The notes: a model not told the origin generated them from the sequence alone. Positions 1 to 7,740 are shown, numbered from the stretch's first letter. The stretch: DNA of 13,836 bases from Bacteroidota bacterium (GCA_023428545.1 JAEYXH010000002.1:1-13836); one strand, 5' to 3'. Numbers and translations: made by a program.

Positions 1-74
1 GCTTCAACCTGCACCCCTTTTCAAGCTTTATGCTTCGCCTTTCAATTACCTTTAGAACTTCGTTTTCGCGGCTG

Positions 75-105
75 CAAATGTAGACAAGCTTTTTATTCCT
101 GCAAA
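75..105 (-). promoter_or_regulatory. Near-consensus Bacteroidota promoter firing out of the left edge
   Basis: Read on the minus strand, TTTG (complement of 102-105) is followed by exactly 19 bases and then TACATTTG (complement of 75-82). This is a full match to the TTTG-N19-TAnnTTTG promoter of the Bacteroidota primary sigma factor and is one of the two best promoters in the window. Transcription would start near base 68 and run leftward. The roughly 68 bases of leader that are visible contain no minus-strand ATG and include repeated TTGAAAGG/TTGAAAAGG words. The gene served lies outside the window. A promoter this close to consensus suggests a strongly expressed gene or a stable RNA, but that is inference. 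Confidence 0.65.
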
Positions 106-109
106 CACT

Positions 110-770
110 AAAACGAAAAAAACTTCATTTTCTTGCAACAAAAATCAGTAAAGCCGTGAACATCAGCGCGCAAAAACTTTAAAAGAATAACAAGAATTTC
201 TTTTACGCTGAATTAACATTCGGGTTACATTTTCAGTAGCGCAAAAATACCATTAAATCCGCAACCACACCGATATTGCTGATTGTCAACTCCTTTAAGG
301 CAAATTACCCAATCAATAACCTTATCCGAACTATCATTGACTCTTGTTTGACAAATCCGGGTTATTAATATCAGGATGTTCATAAGTGTGGCGTTAAAAC
401 TATAGCATGGTCAGGAAATAGCACTGTTTCCTAGTCCATAAAACTGTTTTTCAATACATTAAGCATAAATATCACTATCGGTGGCCCCAATATCGCAATA
501 GACAGTGGATACCTCAATCTTAATTACAGATAGCTTAACGACTGACAACCTACACTTTAAATAAAGATTACCTGCATCAATGTATCATATCACAACCCAA
601 CTTACGAATATGAACCATTTACATTAAGCCATACTAGGAATATTAAAATATGGCACTGAATCAGTTCGTGTGAAGTGGCAAAACTTTTTTTGACATGTCA
701 GATCTGAGGCCGAAAATGGAAGAAGATCTGGATTAAAAGCCCATATTTAAGCCTATCAATTTAAAAAAGT
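110..770. other. Gene-free AT-rich intergenic stretch
   Basis: About 660 bases have no credible reading frame on either strand, no tRNA-like cloverleaf and no clear terminator. A second minus-strand -7-like word, TATTTTTG, lies at 242-249 but has no -33 partner. Two AGATCT palindromes about 20 bases apart lie near 701-729. Whether this is a regulatory region, the remains of a decayed gene or an unrecognised RNA cannot be decided from the sequence. Confidence 0.5.
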
Positions 771-800
771 GTACATTCGCTTTTATAAAAAATAATAATC

Positions 801-1535
801 GTGTCGAAGAATCTCGTAATCATACCTACTTATAATGAAAAGGAAAACGCCGAAAAGATGATTCGGAAGGTGTTTTCGCTGGAAACCGAATTTCACTTAC
901 TGATCATTGATGACAATTCTCCTGATGGTACTGCGGGCATCGTAAAACGACTTCAGACTGAATTCCCTGATAAGCTACATATGGTTCAACGACAGGGCAA
1001 GCTTGGTTTGGGAACTGCCTACATCGCGGGATTTAAATGGGCAATCGATCATGGGTATGAATTCATTTTTGAGATGGACTGCGATTTTTCGCACGATCCC
1101 AATGATCTTGAAAAACTGTATACAGCAGTTCTGTCGGGAGCTGACCTTGCCATTGGATCAAGGTATATTTCTGGCATAAATGTCATAAACTGGCCTCTCG
1201 GTCGTGTTTTAATGTCCTATTTCGCTTCAGTATATGTGAGATTAATCACCGGCATGAAGGTCATGGATACTACCGCCGGCTTTAAATGCTACAGAAGAAT
1301 TGTTCTCGAATCAATTCCGTTTGATCAAATTCGGCTAAAAGGTTATGGATTCCAGATCGAAATGAAATTCACCGCCTTCAAAATGGGTTTCAATATCGTT
1401 GAAGTCCCCATCATATTTACCGACCGACGAGAAGGAACATCAAAAATGAGCGGCGGCATTTTCAATGAAGCACTCTGGGGAGTAATGAAAATGAAGCTTC
1501 ACAGCTTCTTCAGGAATTACAGGAAGGCCAATTAA
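801..1535 (+). CDS. Polyprenol-phosphate mannosyltransferase (GT2, Dpm1-like)
   Basis: This is a family 2 glycosyltransferase of the DPM1/Ppm1 type, 244 residues long, which would transfer mannose from GDP-mannose to a polyprenyl phosphate at the cytoplasmic membrane. The N-terminal IIPTYNEKEN and IIDDNSPDGT (35-44) motifs form the nucleotide-sugar fold. The DxD-type metal/nucleotide motif is DCD at 93-95, followed by FSHDP. IGSRYISG, TTAGFKCYRR and a late GYGFQIEMKF segment are typical of polyprenyl-phosphate mannose synthases. It is a catalytic domain only; no C-terminal membrane segments are present, as in the short bacterial forms. The start is GTG, and no better in-frame ATG precedes the conserved N-terminus. 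A weak -7-like TACATTCG lies at 772-779. The lipid-linked mannose would feed envelope glycan or protein O-glycosylation; no such genes are next to it. Transfer of glucose rather than mannose is possible. Confidence 0.85.
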   Translation: MSKNLVIIPTYNEKENAEKMIRKVFSLETEFHLLIIDDNSPDGTAGIVKRLQTEFPDKLHMVQRQGKLGLGTAYIAGFKWAIDHGYEFIFEMDCDFSHDPNDLEKLYTAVLSGADLAIGSRYISGINVINWPLGRVLMSYFASVYVRLITGMKVMDTTAGFKCYRRIVLESIPFDQIRLKGYGFQIEMKFTAFKMGFNIVEVPIIFTDRREGTSKMSGGIFNEALWGVMKMKLHSFFRNYRKAN

Positions 1536-1690
1536 ACATCTCTTAAGTATTCCTTCAGGAAGATTTATGATGTCACAAATTCACTAATCTGTGATCGACC
1601 CAATCTGACCTGTTGGTTTTCGATGATCGGAAACCATATAATATTGTGCTTGTTTTTTGAGGAATCCATCACAGACAACCCAGAAAAAAG

Positions 1691-1698
1691 TAAATTTG
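1691..1698 (+). promoter_or_regulatory. -7 promoter element ahead of dihydroorotase
   Basis: TAAATTTG matches the Bacteroidota -7 consensus TAnnTTTG and ends 16 bases before the ATG at 1715. No TTTG is found 19 bases upstream; the nearest is about 31 bases away. The implied leader would be only about 10 nucleotides, shorter than for the other promoters here, so the assignment is tentative. Confidence 0.4.
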
Positions 1699-1714
1699 TA
1701 TAAAAGGCACAATT

Positions 1715-3058
1715 ATGAAAAGGCTGATCAAAGATGCAACGATCATTAACGAGGGACTAAAATTCCAGGGAAGCGTATTGATCAACGGGGAAATAATCGA
1801 GAAAATATACCCCCATGTGTTACCCATGTCACTCGATATCAGCAACATTCAGGTATTTGAGGCCAAAGGATTATATCTGATACCGGGAGCAATCGACGAT
1901 CAGGTTCATTTCAGGGAACCAGGATTAACCCATAAAGGAGACATTACCAGTGAAAGCAGGGCTGCCGCAGCCGGAGGAATAACCTCTTTTATGGAGATGC
2001 CCAACACAATCCCACAAGCAATCACACAGGATCTGCTGGAAGAAAAATACGAAAGGGCAGCCGTAGTTTCAATATGTAATTTCTCTTTTTATATGGGTGC
2101 CACCAACAACAATCTTGCTGAAGTCATGAAAACAGATCCATCAAAGGTTTGTGGAATAAAGGTTTTCATGGGATCTTCAACTGGCAATATGCTGGTTGAC
2201 GATGATGTTACCCTGTCAGAAATTTTCAGGCATGCTCCTACCCTGGTTGCCACCCATTGTGAGGATGAAGGCACCATCAGGGAAAGAACGGAAATAGCAA
2301 AAAACAGATATGGGGAAAACGTTCCGCCATCAAGACATGCCCATATCCGCAACGATGAAGCCTGTTATAAGTCCTCATCAAAGGCAGTGGAACTGGCATC
2401 GAAATATCATACCAGGTTACATGTCCTGCATCTTTCAACAGCTAAAGAAATGATTCTTTTCGCACCTGGCAAGGTTTCAGGTAAACGAATAACGGCCGAG
2501 GCATGCGTGCACCATCTTTGGTTTGATGAGCATGATTACATCACCCTTGGTAATCGCATCAAGTGGAATCCGTCAATCAAGACAACCAACGACAGGGAAG
2601 CCTTACGGGATGCCCTGCTTTCGGGAAAGATCGATGTGGTTGCAACAGATCATGCACCGCACACCCTGGAAGAAAAAAGCAACACCTACTTCAAATCCCC
2701 CTCCGGAGGGCCGATGGTCCAGCACTCACTGGTTGCGATGCTTGAGCTTAGCCGAAAAGGAATCCTTCCGACAGAAAAGGTAATTGAAAAAATGTGTCAC
2801 GCCCCGGCCGATCTTTTCAGGATCTCCCGAAGGGGATATATCCGTGAAGGATATTATGCTGACTTAGTTTTGGTTGATCCCGGGAAAACAAGGACTGTTG
2901 CCCCTGGAAACCTGCTCTATAAGTGCGGCTGGTCACCTTTTGAAGGCACTGTTTTCACGCACCAGGTAACGCATACCTTTGTCAATGGCAATCTTGTTTG
3001 GCAACAGGGACATATCGTTGAAGAAAGCCGTGGAAAGCGGCTTATCTTTGAGCCCTGA
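1715..3058 (+). CDS. pyrC: Dihydroorotase, class I amidohydrolase
   Basis: Dihydroorotase interconverts carbamoyl-aspartate and dihydroorotate, the third step of cytosolic pyrimidine synthesis. The 447 residues match a class I enzyme. The family signature appears as DDQVHFREPG at 61-70, the carboxylated metal-bridging lysine is K149 in GIKVFMGSSTGNM, further zinc ligands are H181 (ATHCEDE) and H239 (LHVLHLST), and the catalytic aspartate is D312 in ATDHAPHT. WSPFEG near residue 407 is the usual C-terminal signature. The first histidine of the usual HxH metal pair is glutamine here (Q63), while every other key residue is kept. I recall the same QVH motif from other Bacteroidota dihydroorotases, so it is probably a lineage trait rather than inactivation. 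Allantoinase-like relatives cannot be fully excluded, but the REPG and SPFEG motifs favour PyrC. No other pyrimidine gene is adjacent. Confidence 0.88.
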   Translation: MKRLIKDATIINEGLKFQGSVLINGEIIEKIYPHVLPMSLDISNIQVFEAKGLYLIPGAIDDQVHFREPGLTHKGDITSESRAAAAGGITSFMEMPNTIPQAITQDLLEEKYERAAVVSICNFSFYMGATNNNLAEVMKTDPSKVCGIKVFMGSSTGNMLVDDDVTLSEIFRHAPTLVATHCEDEGTIRERTEIAKNRYGENVPPSRHAHIRNDEACYKSSSKAVELASKYHTRLHVLHLSTAKEMILFAPGKVSGKRITAEACVHHLWFDEHDYITLGNRIKWNPSIKTTNDREALRDALLSGKIDVVATDHAPHTLEEKSNTYFKSPSGGPMVQHSLVAMLELSRKGILPTEKVIEKMCHAPADLFRISRRGYIREGYYADLVLVDPGKTRTVAPGNLLYKCGWSPFEGTVFTHQVTHTFVNGNLVWQQGHIVEESRGKRLIFEP

Positions 3059-3063
3059 TAATC

Positions 3064-3939
3064 CTAATCAATTACAATCAGCAGATATTTGGATGCTTTC
3101 CAGAACTCTTGCGGATTATTGATGAATAATGTATCTGCGGTCTTCTCACCTGAAATCCTGAATGATTCTGAAGGATGTACCGATATTATTTTAGCCTTCT
3201 TTGCCATCAGGGGAAGGTAAGTGAATCCCCTCATGTCAGTTGTGGTAAAATAGTCACGGTTAAAGTCCCTTCTAATTTTTAATGTCCGGCCCACACCCAA
3301 AACACCACCTGATTTCTCAAGTATATTATTGTCGGTAAGCTCCCTGACGGTGCCCATGGCATAATAAACCTTGTTCATGGCAACCGTCTGATCATCTATA
3401 ATACGCGTTTTCTCCTCCACCGTACGCGTAACTTCCTGAACCTGTGAGGAAAGCTGGCTAACATCGATATTTAACTTTTCCACATTCTGTGTAAGTTGTG
3501 AAATCTCGATGTTCTTTTGTTCAACCTGACTGTTAAGATTTGAAACCATCCTTTCAAATTCCGTAACCATACCCTGTAATTCACCAACCTTTGAATTTGC
3601 TGAATTCAACCTTCGTTGCAAGGAACTGTTCAATTCTTTATTCTTTTGAATCAGTTGATTTAAAAGAGCAATATCTTCAAGAATTTGCTGTTTCCGGTCA
3701 CCCTGAAGTTCTCCCGGTTGCTGGCTGGCAACCGTTATCAATTTTTCCAGGGCTTTTATGGAATCCAGGTTCTCCTGTATCTCGTTGAAGGATGACAGAA
3801 AATCCATAATGGCCTGATCCTTTTCGGAAGTGACAGCAGAAAGGCTATCCCTGACCATACCCAGACGGTTTATTTCATTTTTTTGTTGCTGGCAGGCAAA
3901 CAAGCCTGTAAATGCAATCAGAATCACTAATTTTTTCAT
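3064..3939 (-). CDS. Coiled-coil lipoprotein, possibly Cbp1-like
   Basis: This is a 291-residue predicted lipoprotein. The signal peptide MKKLVILIAFTGLFAC has a lipobox LFAC with the acylated cysteine at 16. Residues about 20-190 are a long heptad-rich coiled coil, full of Q, E, N, S and spaced leucines and valines. A compact C-terminal domain follows (about 190-291, starting VYYAMGTVREL). I chose the ATG at 3939, although the frame stays open back to 4092, because the lipoprotein signal begins there and a -7 promoter element (3975-3982) sits just upstream, inside the longer version. From memory it resembles the widespread Bacteroidales family named after a Bacteroides fragilis collagen-binding protein (Cbp1). 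That name is unverified, and binding activity should not be assumed. It lies tail to tail with pyrC, with a 5-base gap. Confidence 0.8.
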   Translation of the reverse strand: MKKLVILIAFTGLFACQQQKNEINRLGMVRDSLSAVTSEKDQAIMDFLSSFNEIQENLDSIKALEKLITVASQQPGELQGDRKQQILEDIALLNQLIQKNKELNSSLQRRLNSANSKVGELQGMVTEFERMVSNLNSQVEQKNIEISQLTQNVEKLNIDVSQLSSQVQEVTRTVEEKTRIIDDQTVAMNKVYYAMGTVRELTDNNILEKSGGVLGVGRTLKIRRDFNRDYFTTTDMRGFTYLPLMAKKAKIISVHPSESFRISGEKTADTLFINNPQEFWKASKYLLIVID

Positions 3940-3974
3940 TGTATAAAACCTGTATTTGGTTGAAAAATCTGGTG

Positions 3975-3982
3975 CAAATGTA
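3975..3982 (-). promoter_or_regulatory. -7 promoter element of the lipoprotein gene
   Basis: The complement reads TACATTTG, a perfect TAnnTTTG. It ends 35 bases before the ATG at 3939, so the leader would be about 30 nucleotides. No TTTG is seen 19-20 bases upstream. The position rules against translation starting at 4092. Confidence 0.55.
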
Positions 3983-4153
3983 ATACATCCATAATACCTG
4001 TTATTCGCTGGAATAGAAATATTTAAGAAATAGACTACGCATTCATTCATGACTTGTCCAATATGACTCAAATCGACAGGGAAACCAAACATAAATATCT
4101 AACCTTAAGGACTTAACAAACGTATCATCCTTTAAAATGGATAAGTTCAGGAT

Positions 4154-4864
4154 ATGTCATTTGTTATCTTCATGTTAATGTCAACAATCTTCAATACATC
4201 GGAAACCGAAAATCCGCAGGGAACCTTATTTCATCAACGGGAGGAAATGGTTCGCTTCCAACTTCAGAATAGGGGTATCTCAGATACAAAAATACTGGAG
4301 GCGTTCAAAATCGTGCCCCGGGAAGCTTTTGTGCCTGTAGAGTACAGAAGATACTCCTATGCCGACCAACCCATCCCGATCGGGGAAGGGCAAACCATTT
4401 CACAGCCATATATAGTGGCATACATGACCGAGGTTCTCGGGGTCGGGCCAAATGAAAAAGTACTTGAAATCGGTACTGGCTCAGGATATCAGGCGGCAAT
4501 TCTTGCTGAATTGGAGATTGAGGTATATTCGATTGAAGTTAATGAAACGCTTGCACAGAGAGCCAAAGCCACCCTCGAAAACCTGGGTTACAAGAACATC
4601 CACCTGAAAACAGGAGATGGATATGCCGGTTGGCAAGAGAATGCCCCTTTCGACGCCATTCTTGTAACATGTTCGCCTGCCTCAATACCTCCCCTGTTAG
4701 AAGAGCAACTTGCCGAAGGAGGCAGGATGATTATTCCGGTTGGACGGCAAAACAGCGTACAATATCTTTACCTTCTCGAAAAACATCAGGGAAAAATCAA
4801 ACAGAAAAATGTGATGCCGGTAAGATTTGTGCCTATGACCGACGGTAAAGGAAAAACATATTAG
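4154..4864 (+). CDS. pcm: Protein-L-isoaspartate O-methyltransferase
   Basis: This enzyme uses S-adenosylmethionine to methylate isoaspartyl residues in aged proteins, which starts their repair. In the 236-residue product the N-terminal REEMVRFQLQNRGI and VPREAFVP blocks (29-61) and PIGEGQTISQP (75-85) are hallmarks of the family. EIGTGSGYQAA (105-115) is the SAM-binding loop, and DAILVTCSPASIPPLLEEQL with GGRMIIPVG (167-197) completes the Rossmann fold. Typical Pcm proteins are about 205-220 residues, so the first 27 or so residues here are extra. They begin with a mildly hydrophobic MSFVIFMLMSTIF that lacks the positive charge of a good signal peptide. Starts at 4172 or 4178 are possible. 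An in-frame stop at 4142-4144 rules out anything longer. No clear promoter was found. It may be cytosolic or, in some Bacteroidota relatives, exported. Confidence 0.88.
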   Translation: MSFVIFMLMSTIFNTSETENPQGTLFHQREEMVRFQLQNRGISDTKILEAFKIVPREAFVPVEYRRYSYADQPIPIGEGQTISQPYIVAYMTEVLGVGPNEKVLEIGTGSGYQAAILAELEIEVYSIEVNETLAQRAKATLENLGYKNIHLKTGDGYAGWQENAPFDAILVTCSPASIPPLLEEQLAEGGRMIIPVGRQNSVQYLYLLEKHQGKIKQKNVMPVRFVPMTDGKGKTY

Positions 4865-4919
4865 TCTGATATAATGACACTTACCATATAGAGGCATTCG
4901 TTAACATGGAAATAACATT

Positions 4920-4950
4920 TTTGAGATTAAACTATTTTAGGATATTTATG
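4920..4950 (+). promoter_or_regulatory. Promoter of the outer membrane receptor gene
   Basis: TTTG at 4920-4923 is followed by exactly 19 bases and TATTTATG at 4943-4950, one mismatch from TAnnTTTG. The element ends 41 bases before the ATG at 4992, giving a leader of about 35 nucleotides, as for other genes in this window. It indicates that the receptor is transcribed separately from pcm. Confidence 0.55.
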
Positions 4951-4991
4951 TCTTATTATATGTTGAATTAATCTTGAAAATAGTTAGACAA

Positions 4992-7466
4992 ATGAAGAAG
5001 ATATTATTTCTGGTCATATTTGGTACGTTATATAGTTTATCCTGGGCACAGCCCGCACCTGTTGCCAATGAAAGTGAAGTCAGGTCGGGCAGAATCAAGG
5101 GAATTATCATGGATGCCGATTCGCAGTCTCCAATGGAGTATGCAAACATTGCGGTATACAGTAAAAGGGATTCCTCCTTGGTAACAGGAGGTATCACCAA
5201 TGAAAAAGGGCACTTCGAAATTGAAGGATTGGGTTTTGGTGAGTATTATGCCGAAGCCATATTTATAGGATACGAAAAAAGCTCTCATTCTGACATACGG
5301 ATAGCACCTACCAACCAGGTTGTTGATATTGGTGAAATAACATTAACCGCATCTTCACTGACAATCGGTGATGTAAATGTAGTCGCTGACCGACAGAGAA
5401 TCGAATACAAAATCGACAAGAAGGTCATCAATGTTGACCAGGATATTAATGCCGCCGGAGGAACCGCTATTGATGTACTGGAAAATACACCATCAGTCGA
5501 GGTTGACATTGACGGAAATGTCTCTCTCAGAGGCTCATCCAGTTTTACGGTACTGATCGATGGAAAACCAAGTGTATTGTCAGGAAGTGACGCCCTGCGG
5601 CAACTACCTGCTTCGGCTATCGACAACATTGAAATCATTACAAACCCATCAGCCAAATATGAACCAGACGGGATGGCAGGAATCATCAATGTAGTAATGA
5701 AAAAGAACGTCCTTTCAGGATTCAACGGAATACTGAATGCAATGGTCGGAACGGGTAATAAATACCGGACCGACCTTAACCTGAATTACAGGACCCGGAA
5801 AACAAACCTGTTCTTTGGGACAGATTGGAACAACAATAACTCATTTGGGGAAATATTTTCGGAAAGGCAGACATTTCAGAATGACACCACGAATTTCATC
5901 ATTACTGAAGGCAGACGTGATATGGAACGCAGAGGATTCAATATCAGGGGAGGTGCTGATTTTTTTCTTACCGACAGAGCCACACTTACGCTATCTTTGA
6001 CAGGTGGGGAATATGGCAATGACAATGGAGGCCTGTCAAAACTCCACGAATATTCGATGCCGGGAACAACCGAGAGGTTTATAATCAATGACAATCTTTC
6101 GGGAAGAGAAGGAAACCAGTTCAGCTCAAATTTAAGTTTCCAACAAAAATTTGATGAATCAGGACTTCATAAATTAGATCTTTTACTTTACTATTCTGAA
6201 CGGACCGGTGACGACCAGGAAAATCAGGATGAATACCTGACCAATTCAAGTTACCAGGGCAATCTTGGATTCATTGACAGAATCCAGTCCACTGAAACAG
6301 AAGATGAAAGTGAATTCCGATTTAAACTAGACTACGTCAGGCCGTTGTCATCAGGTGGCAAATTTGAGGCCGGAATGCAATCGACTCTCGACAGGGAACA
6401 AGAAGATTTTAACTTCTCAAATTATGATCCTGAAACTTCAAGTTGGATAAACAATCCTCTGTATACCAGCTCCATGGATTTCAGACGCGATATTCATGCC
6501 GGTTATGTTACGCTGGGTGGTAAAATGAGTATACTGCAATATATGGCGGGGCTTCGTGGAGAATATACTTTCCGTGAAATTGACCATGAGAAGGCAGATG
6601 AGCCTGTCACGATCGACCGTTTCGATCTTTTTCCAACAGCCCACTTGTCATTCGATGCTTCTGAGTCGACACAGATCATGACAAGTTACAGTCGAAGAAT
6701 TAACCGCCCTTCAGGTCGGGATTTGGATCCATTTCCAAATTACATGAACCAATACACCATCAGGCAGGGTAATCCAGCATTAAAACCAGAATATACCAGT
6801 TCAATTGAACTCGGAATCATGCAAAGATTTGGGAAATCATTCATCTCGGCAGAGACCTTTTATCGTACAACCAATAACCTGATCAGCATGGTTCAGGAAC
6901 TCAGGGATAATGGAATCATATATCTCACTTCAGAGAATATTAACCGTGATCACTCATTGGGTGCCGAGGTAATGGGTAATTTCAATATTGCCAAATGGTT
7001 TCAGTTAAACAGTAGCGTAAGTTACTTCAATTACCGCATCAATGGAGAATTGAATGGTGAGAGCATAGACAGGGAGAGCAACAACTATTCTTTGCGCATG
7101 AATGGAAGCTTCAGGCTGGCACCGGAAAGCAGAGTGCAGCTGATGGCATTTTACAGGGGCCCATCGGTACAGGCGCAGGGTGAATCAAAAGGAATGTTCT
7201 TCTCCAATATATCGTACCGTCAGGAATTTTTCGACAAGAAACTTTCAGCTACACTCAGTTTAAGAGACATTTTTGGAACCTCCCAATTCGAGAACATGTC
7301 CTACGGTCCAAACTTTTCCAACAAATTCAGGATGAAGCGTGAGTCGCAGGTCTTGCAGCTCACTCTCAGCTATAAGATCAACAACTATAAACAGGACCGG
7401 GGCCAGGGTGACATGAACGGCGAAGGCGGTGACCAGGGTGGAGGCCGTATGGACATGGACTTCTGA
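4992..7466 (+). CDS. TonB-dependent-receptor-like outer membrane beta-barrel protein
   Basis: This is an 824-residue outer membrane protein. A signal peptide (MKKILFLVIFGTLYSLSWA, residues 1-19) precedes a carboxypeptidase-regulatory-like beta-sandwich (about 33-120, with GRIKGIIMDADS and TNEKGHFEIEGL). A plug-like domain follows (about 125-240: VDIDGNVSLRGSSS, VLIDGKPSVLSG, IDNIEIITNPSAKYEPDGMAGIINVV). The rest is a long C-terminal barrel rich in alternating aromatic strands. The layout fits the Bacteroidota family with the OMP_b-brl_3 type of barrel rather than SusC, and no SusD partner is next to it. I start at the ATG at 4992 because the TTG at 4974 would put six residues ahead of a complete signal peptide. 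After the last clear strand (QVLQLTLSYKINNY) comes a Gly/Asp/Met-rich tail of about 25 residues. The substrate is unknown; the family includes peptide, metal and siderophore transport candidates. Confidence 0.85.
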   Translation: MKKILFLVIFGTLYSLSWAQPAPVANESEVRSGRIKGIIMDADSQSPMEYANIAVYSKRDSSLVTGGITNEKGHFEIEGLGFGEYYAEAIFIGYEKSSHSDIRIAPTNQVVDIGEITLTASSLTIGDVNVVADRQRIEYKIDKKVINVDQDINAAGGTAIDVLENTPSVEVDIDGNVSLRGSSSFTVLIDGKPSVLSGSDALRQLPASAIDNIEIITNPSAKYEPDGMAGIINVVMKKNVLSGFNGILNAMVGTGNKYRTDLNLNYRTRKTNLFFGTDWNNNNSFGEIFSERQTFQNDTTNFIITEGRRDMERRGFNIRGGADFFLTDRATLTLSLTGGEYGNDNGGLSKLHEYSMPGTTERFIINDNLSGREGNQFSSNLSFQQKFDESGLHKLDLLLYYSERTGDDQENQDEYLTNSSYQGNLGFIDRIQSTETEDESEFRFKLDYVRPLSSGGKFEAGMQSTLDREQEDFNFSNYDPETSSWINNPLYTSSMDFRRDIHAGYVTLGGKMSILQYMAGLRGEYTFREIDHEKADEPVTIDRFDLFPTAHLSFDASESTQIMTSYSRRINRPSGRDLDPFPNYMNQYTIRQGNPALKPEYTSSIELGIMQRFGKSFISAETFYRTTNNLISMVQELRDNGIIYLTSENINRDHSLGAEVMGNFNIAKWFQLNSSVSYFNYRINGELNGESIDRESNNYSLRMNGSFRLAPESRVQLMAFYRGPSVQAQGESKGMFFSNISYRQEFFDKKLSATLSLRDIFGTSQFENMSYGPNFSNKFRMKRESQVLQLTLSYKINNYKQDRGQGDMNGEGGDQGGGRMDMDF

Positions 7467-7538
7467 TAGAGGATATCCTGATATATCCATGTAGAAATCG
7501 AATCAGGTGGGGTTACACAAACACAGACCAAAGCCTAT

Positions 7539-7652
7539 ACCGGTTTTGACTTTCTCCATATATTGTATAGTTATTCTGTGTATATTGTGTAATAAAAAAT
7601 ACAGAAGATCTATACAAGAACTATACAATATATGCAGAATTACAGAACCGGT
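7539..7652. repeat. 114-bp imperfect palindrome with four TTGTATAG-like boxes
   Basis: The two halves are complementary about a centre between 7595 and 7596. The outer arms are ACCGGTT (7539-7545) and AACCGGT (7646-7652). The main arms are a perfect 16-base match, CATATATTGTATAGTT (7557-7572) against its complement at 7619-7634. The 11-base segments between them pair in part, and TTCTGT/ACAGAA (7574-7579, 7601-7606) lie inside. TATATTGTATAGT (7559-7571) recurs as TATATTGTGTAAT at 7581-7593, 22 bases on. On the other arm CTATACAA occurs at 7610-7617 and 7621-7628, 11 bases apart. It lies between the receptor stop codon and the terminator at 7704-7740. It could be a 3' UTR hairpin, an operator array or a small non-coding mobile-element remnant. 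Confidence 0.7.
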
Positions 7653-7703
7653 GCAGTATGGGTAGGGTAATAACAACATTACCATAGCCCCATCATAAAA
7701 CAT

Positions 7704-7740
7704 AAAAGAGGCTGTTTCACTAAATGATACAGCCTCTTTT
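7704..7740 (+). terminator. Intrinsic terminator downstream of the receptor gene
   Basis: A perfect 12-base stem, AAAAGAGGCTGT (7704-7715) with ACAGCCTCTTTT (7729-7740), gains three more inner pairs after one mismatch. The 3' arm ends in four T. Because the 5' arm starts with four A, it could also end transcription from the opposite strand. It separates the receptor and the palindrome from the oxidoreductase genes. Confidence 0.85.

Noticed and set aside
1536..1714. Terminator after the mannosyltransferase gene
   Set aside because: Only a tiny TTCCT/AGGAA hairpin without a T-run is present.
2523..2783. Plus-strand frames overlapping dihydroorotase in another frame
   Set aside because: They lie wholly within pyrC coding sequence, which carries catalytic motifs through this part. 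They have no independent support.
3940..4092. Upstream start at 4092 for the lipoprotein gene
   Set aside because: It would bury the lipoprotein signal peptide at residue 52, and a perfect -7 promoter element lies inside the proposed coding part.
4974..4991. TTG start at 4974 for the receptor gene
   Set aside because: The ATG at 4992 begins a complete signal peptide, with a promoter at fitting distance; the six extra residues add nothing.
4992..7466. SusC-type receptor of a polysaccharide utilisation locus
   Set aside because: No SusD gene or glycoside hydrolase is adjacent, and the length and barrel pattern fit the shorter non-SusC family.
7559..7628. LytTR-type response regulator binding repeats
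   Set aside because: Box sequence (TTGTATAG) and spacings of 11 and 22 bases do not match the usual LytTR repeat pattern.
7666..7683. GGTAAT/ATTACC hairpin as a terminator
   Set aside because: No T-run follows it, and a much stronger terminator lies 21 bases downstream.
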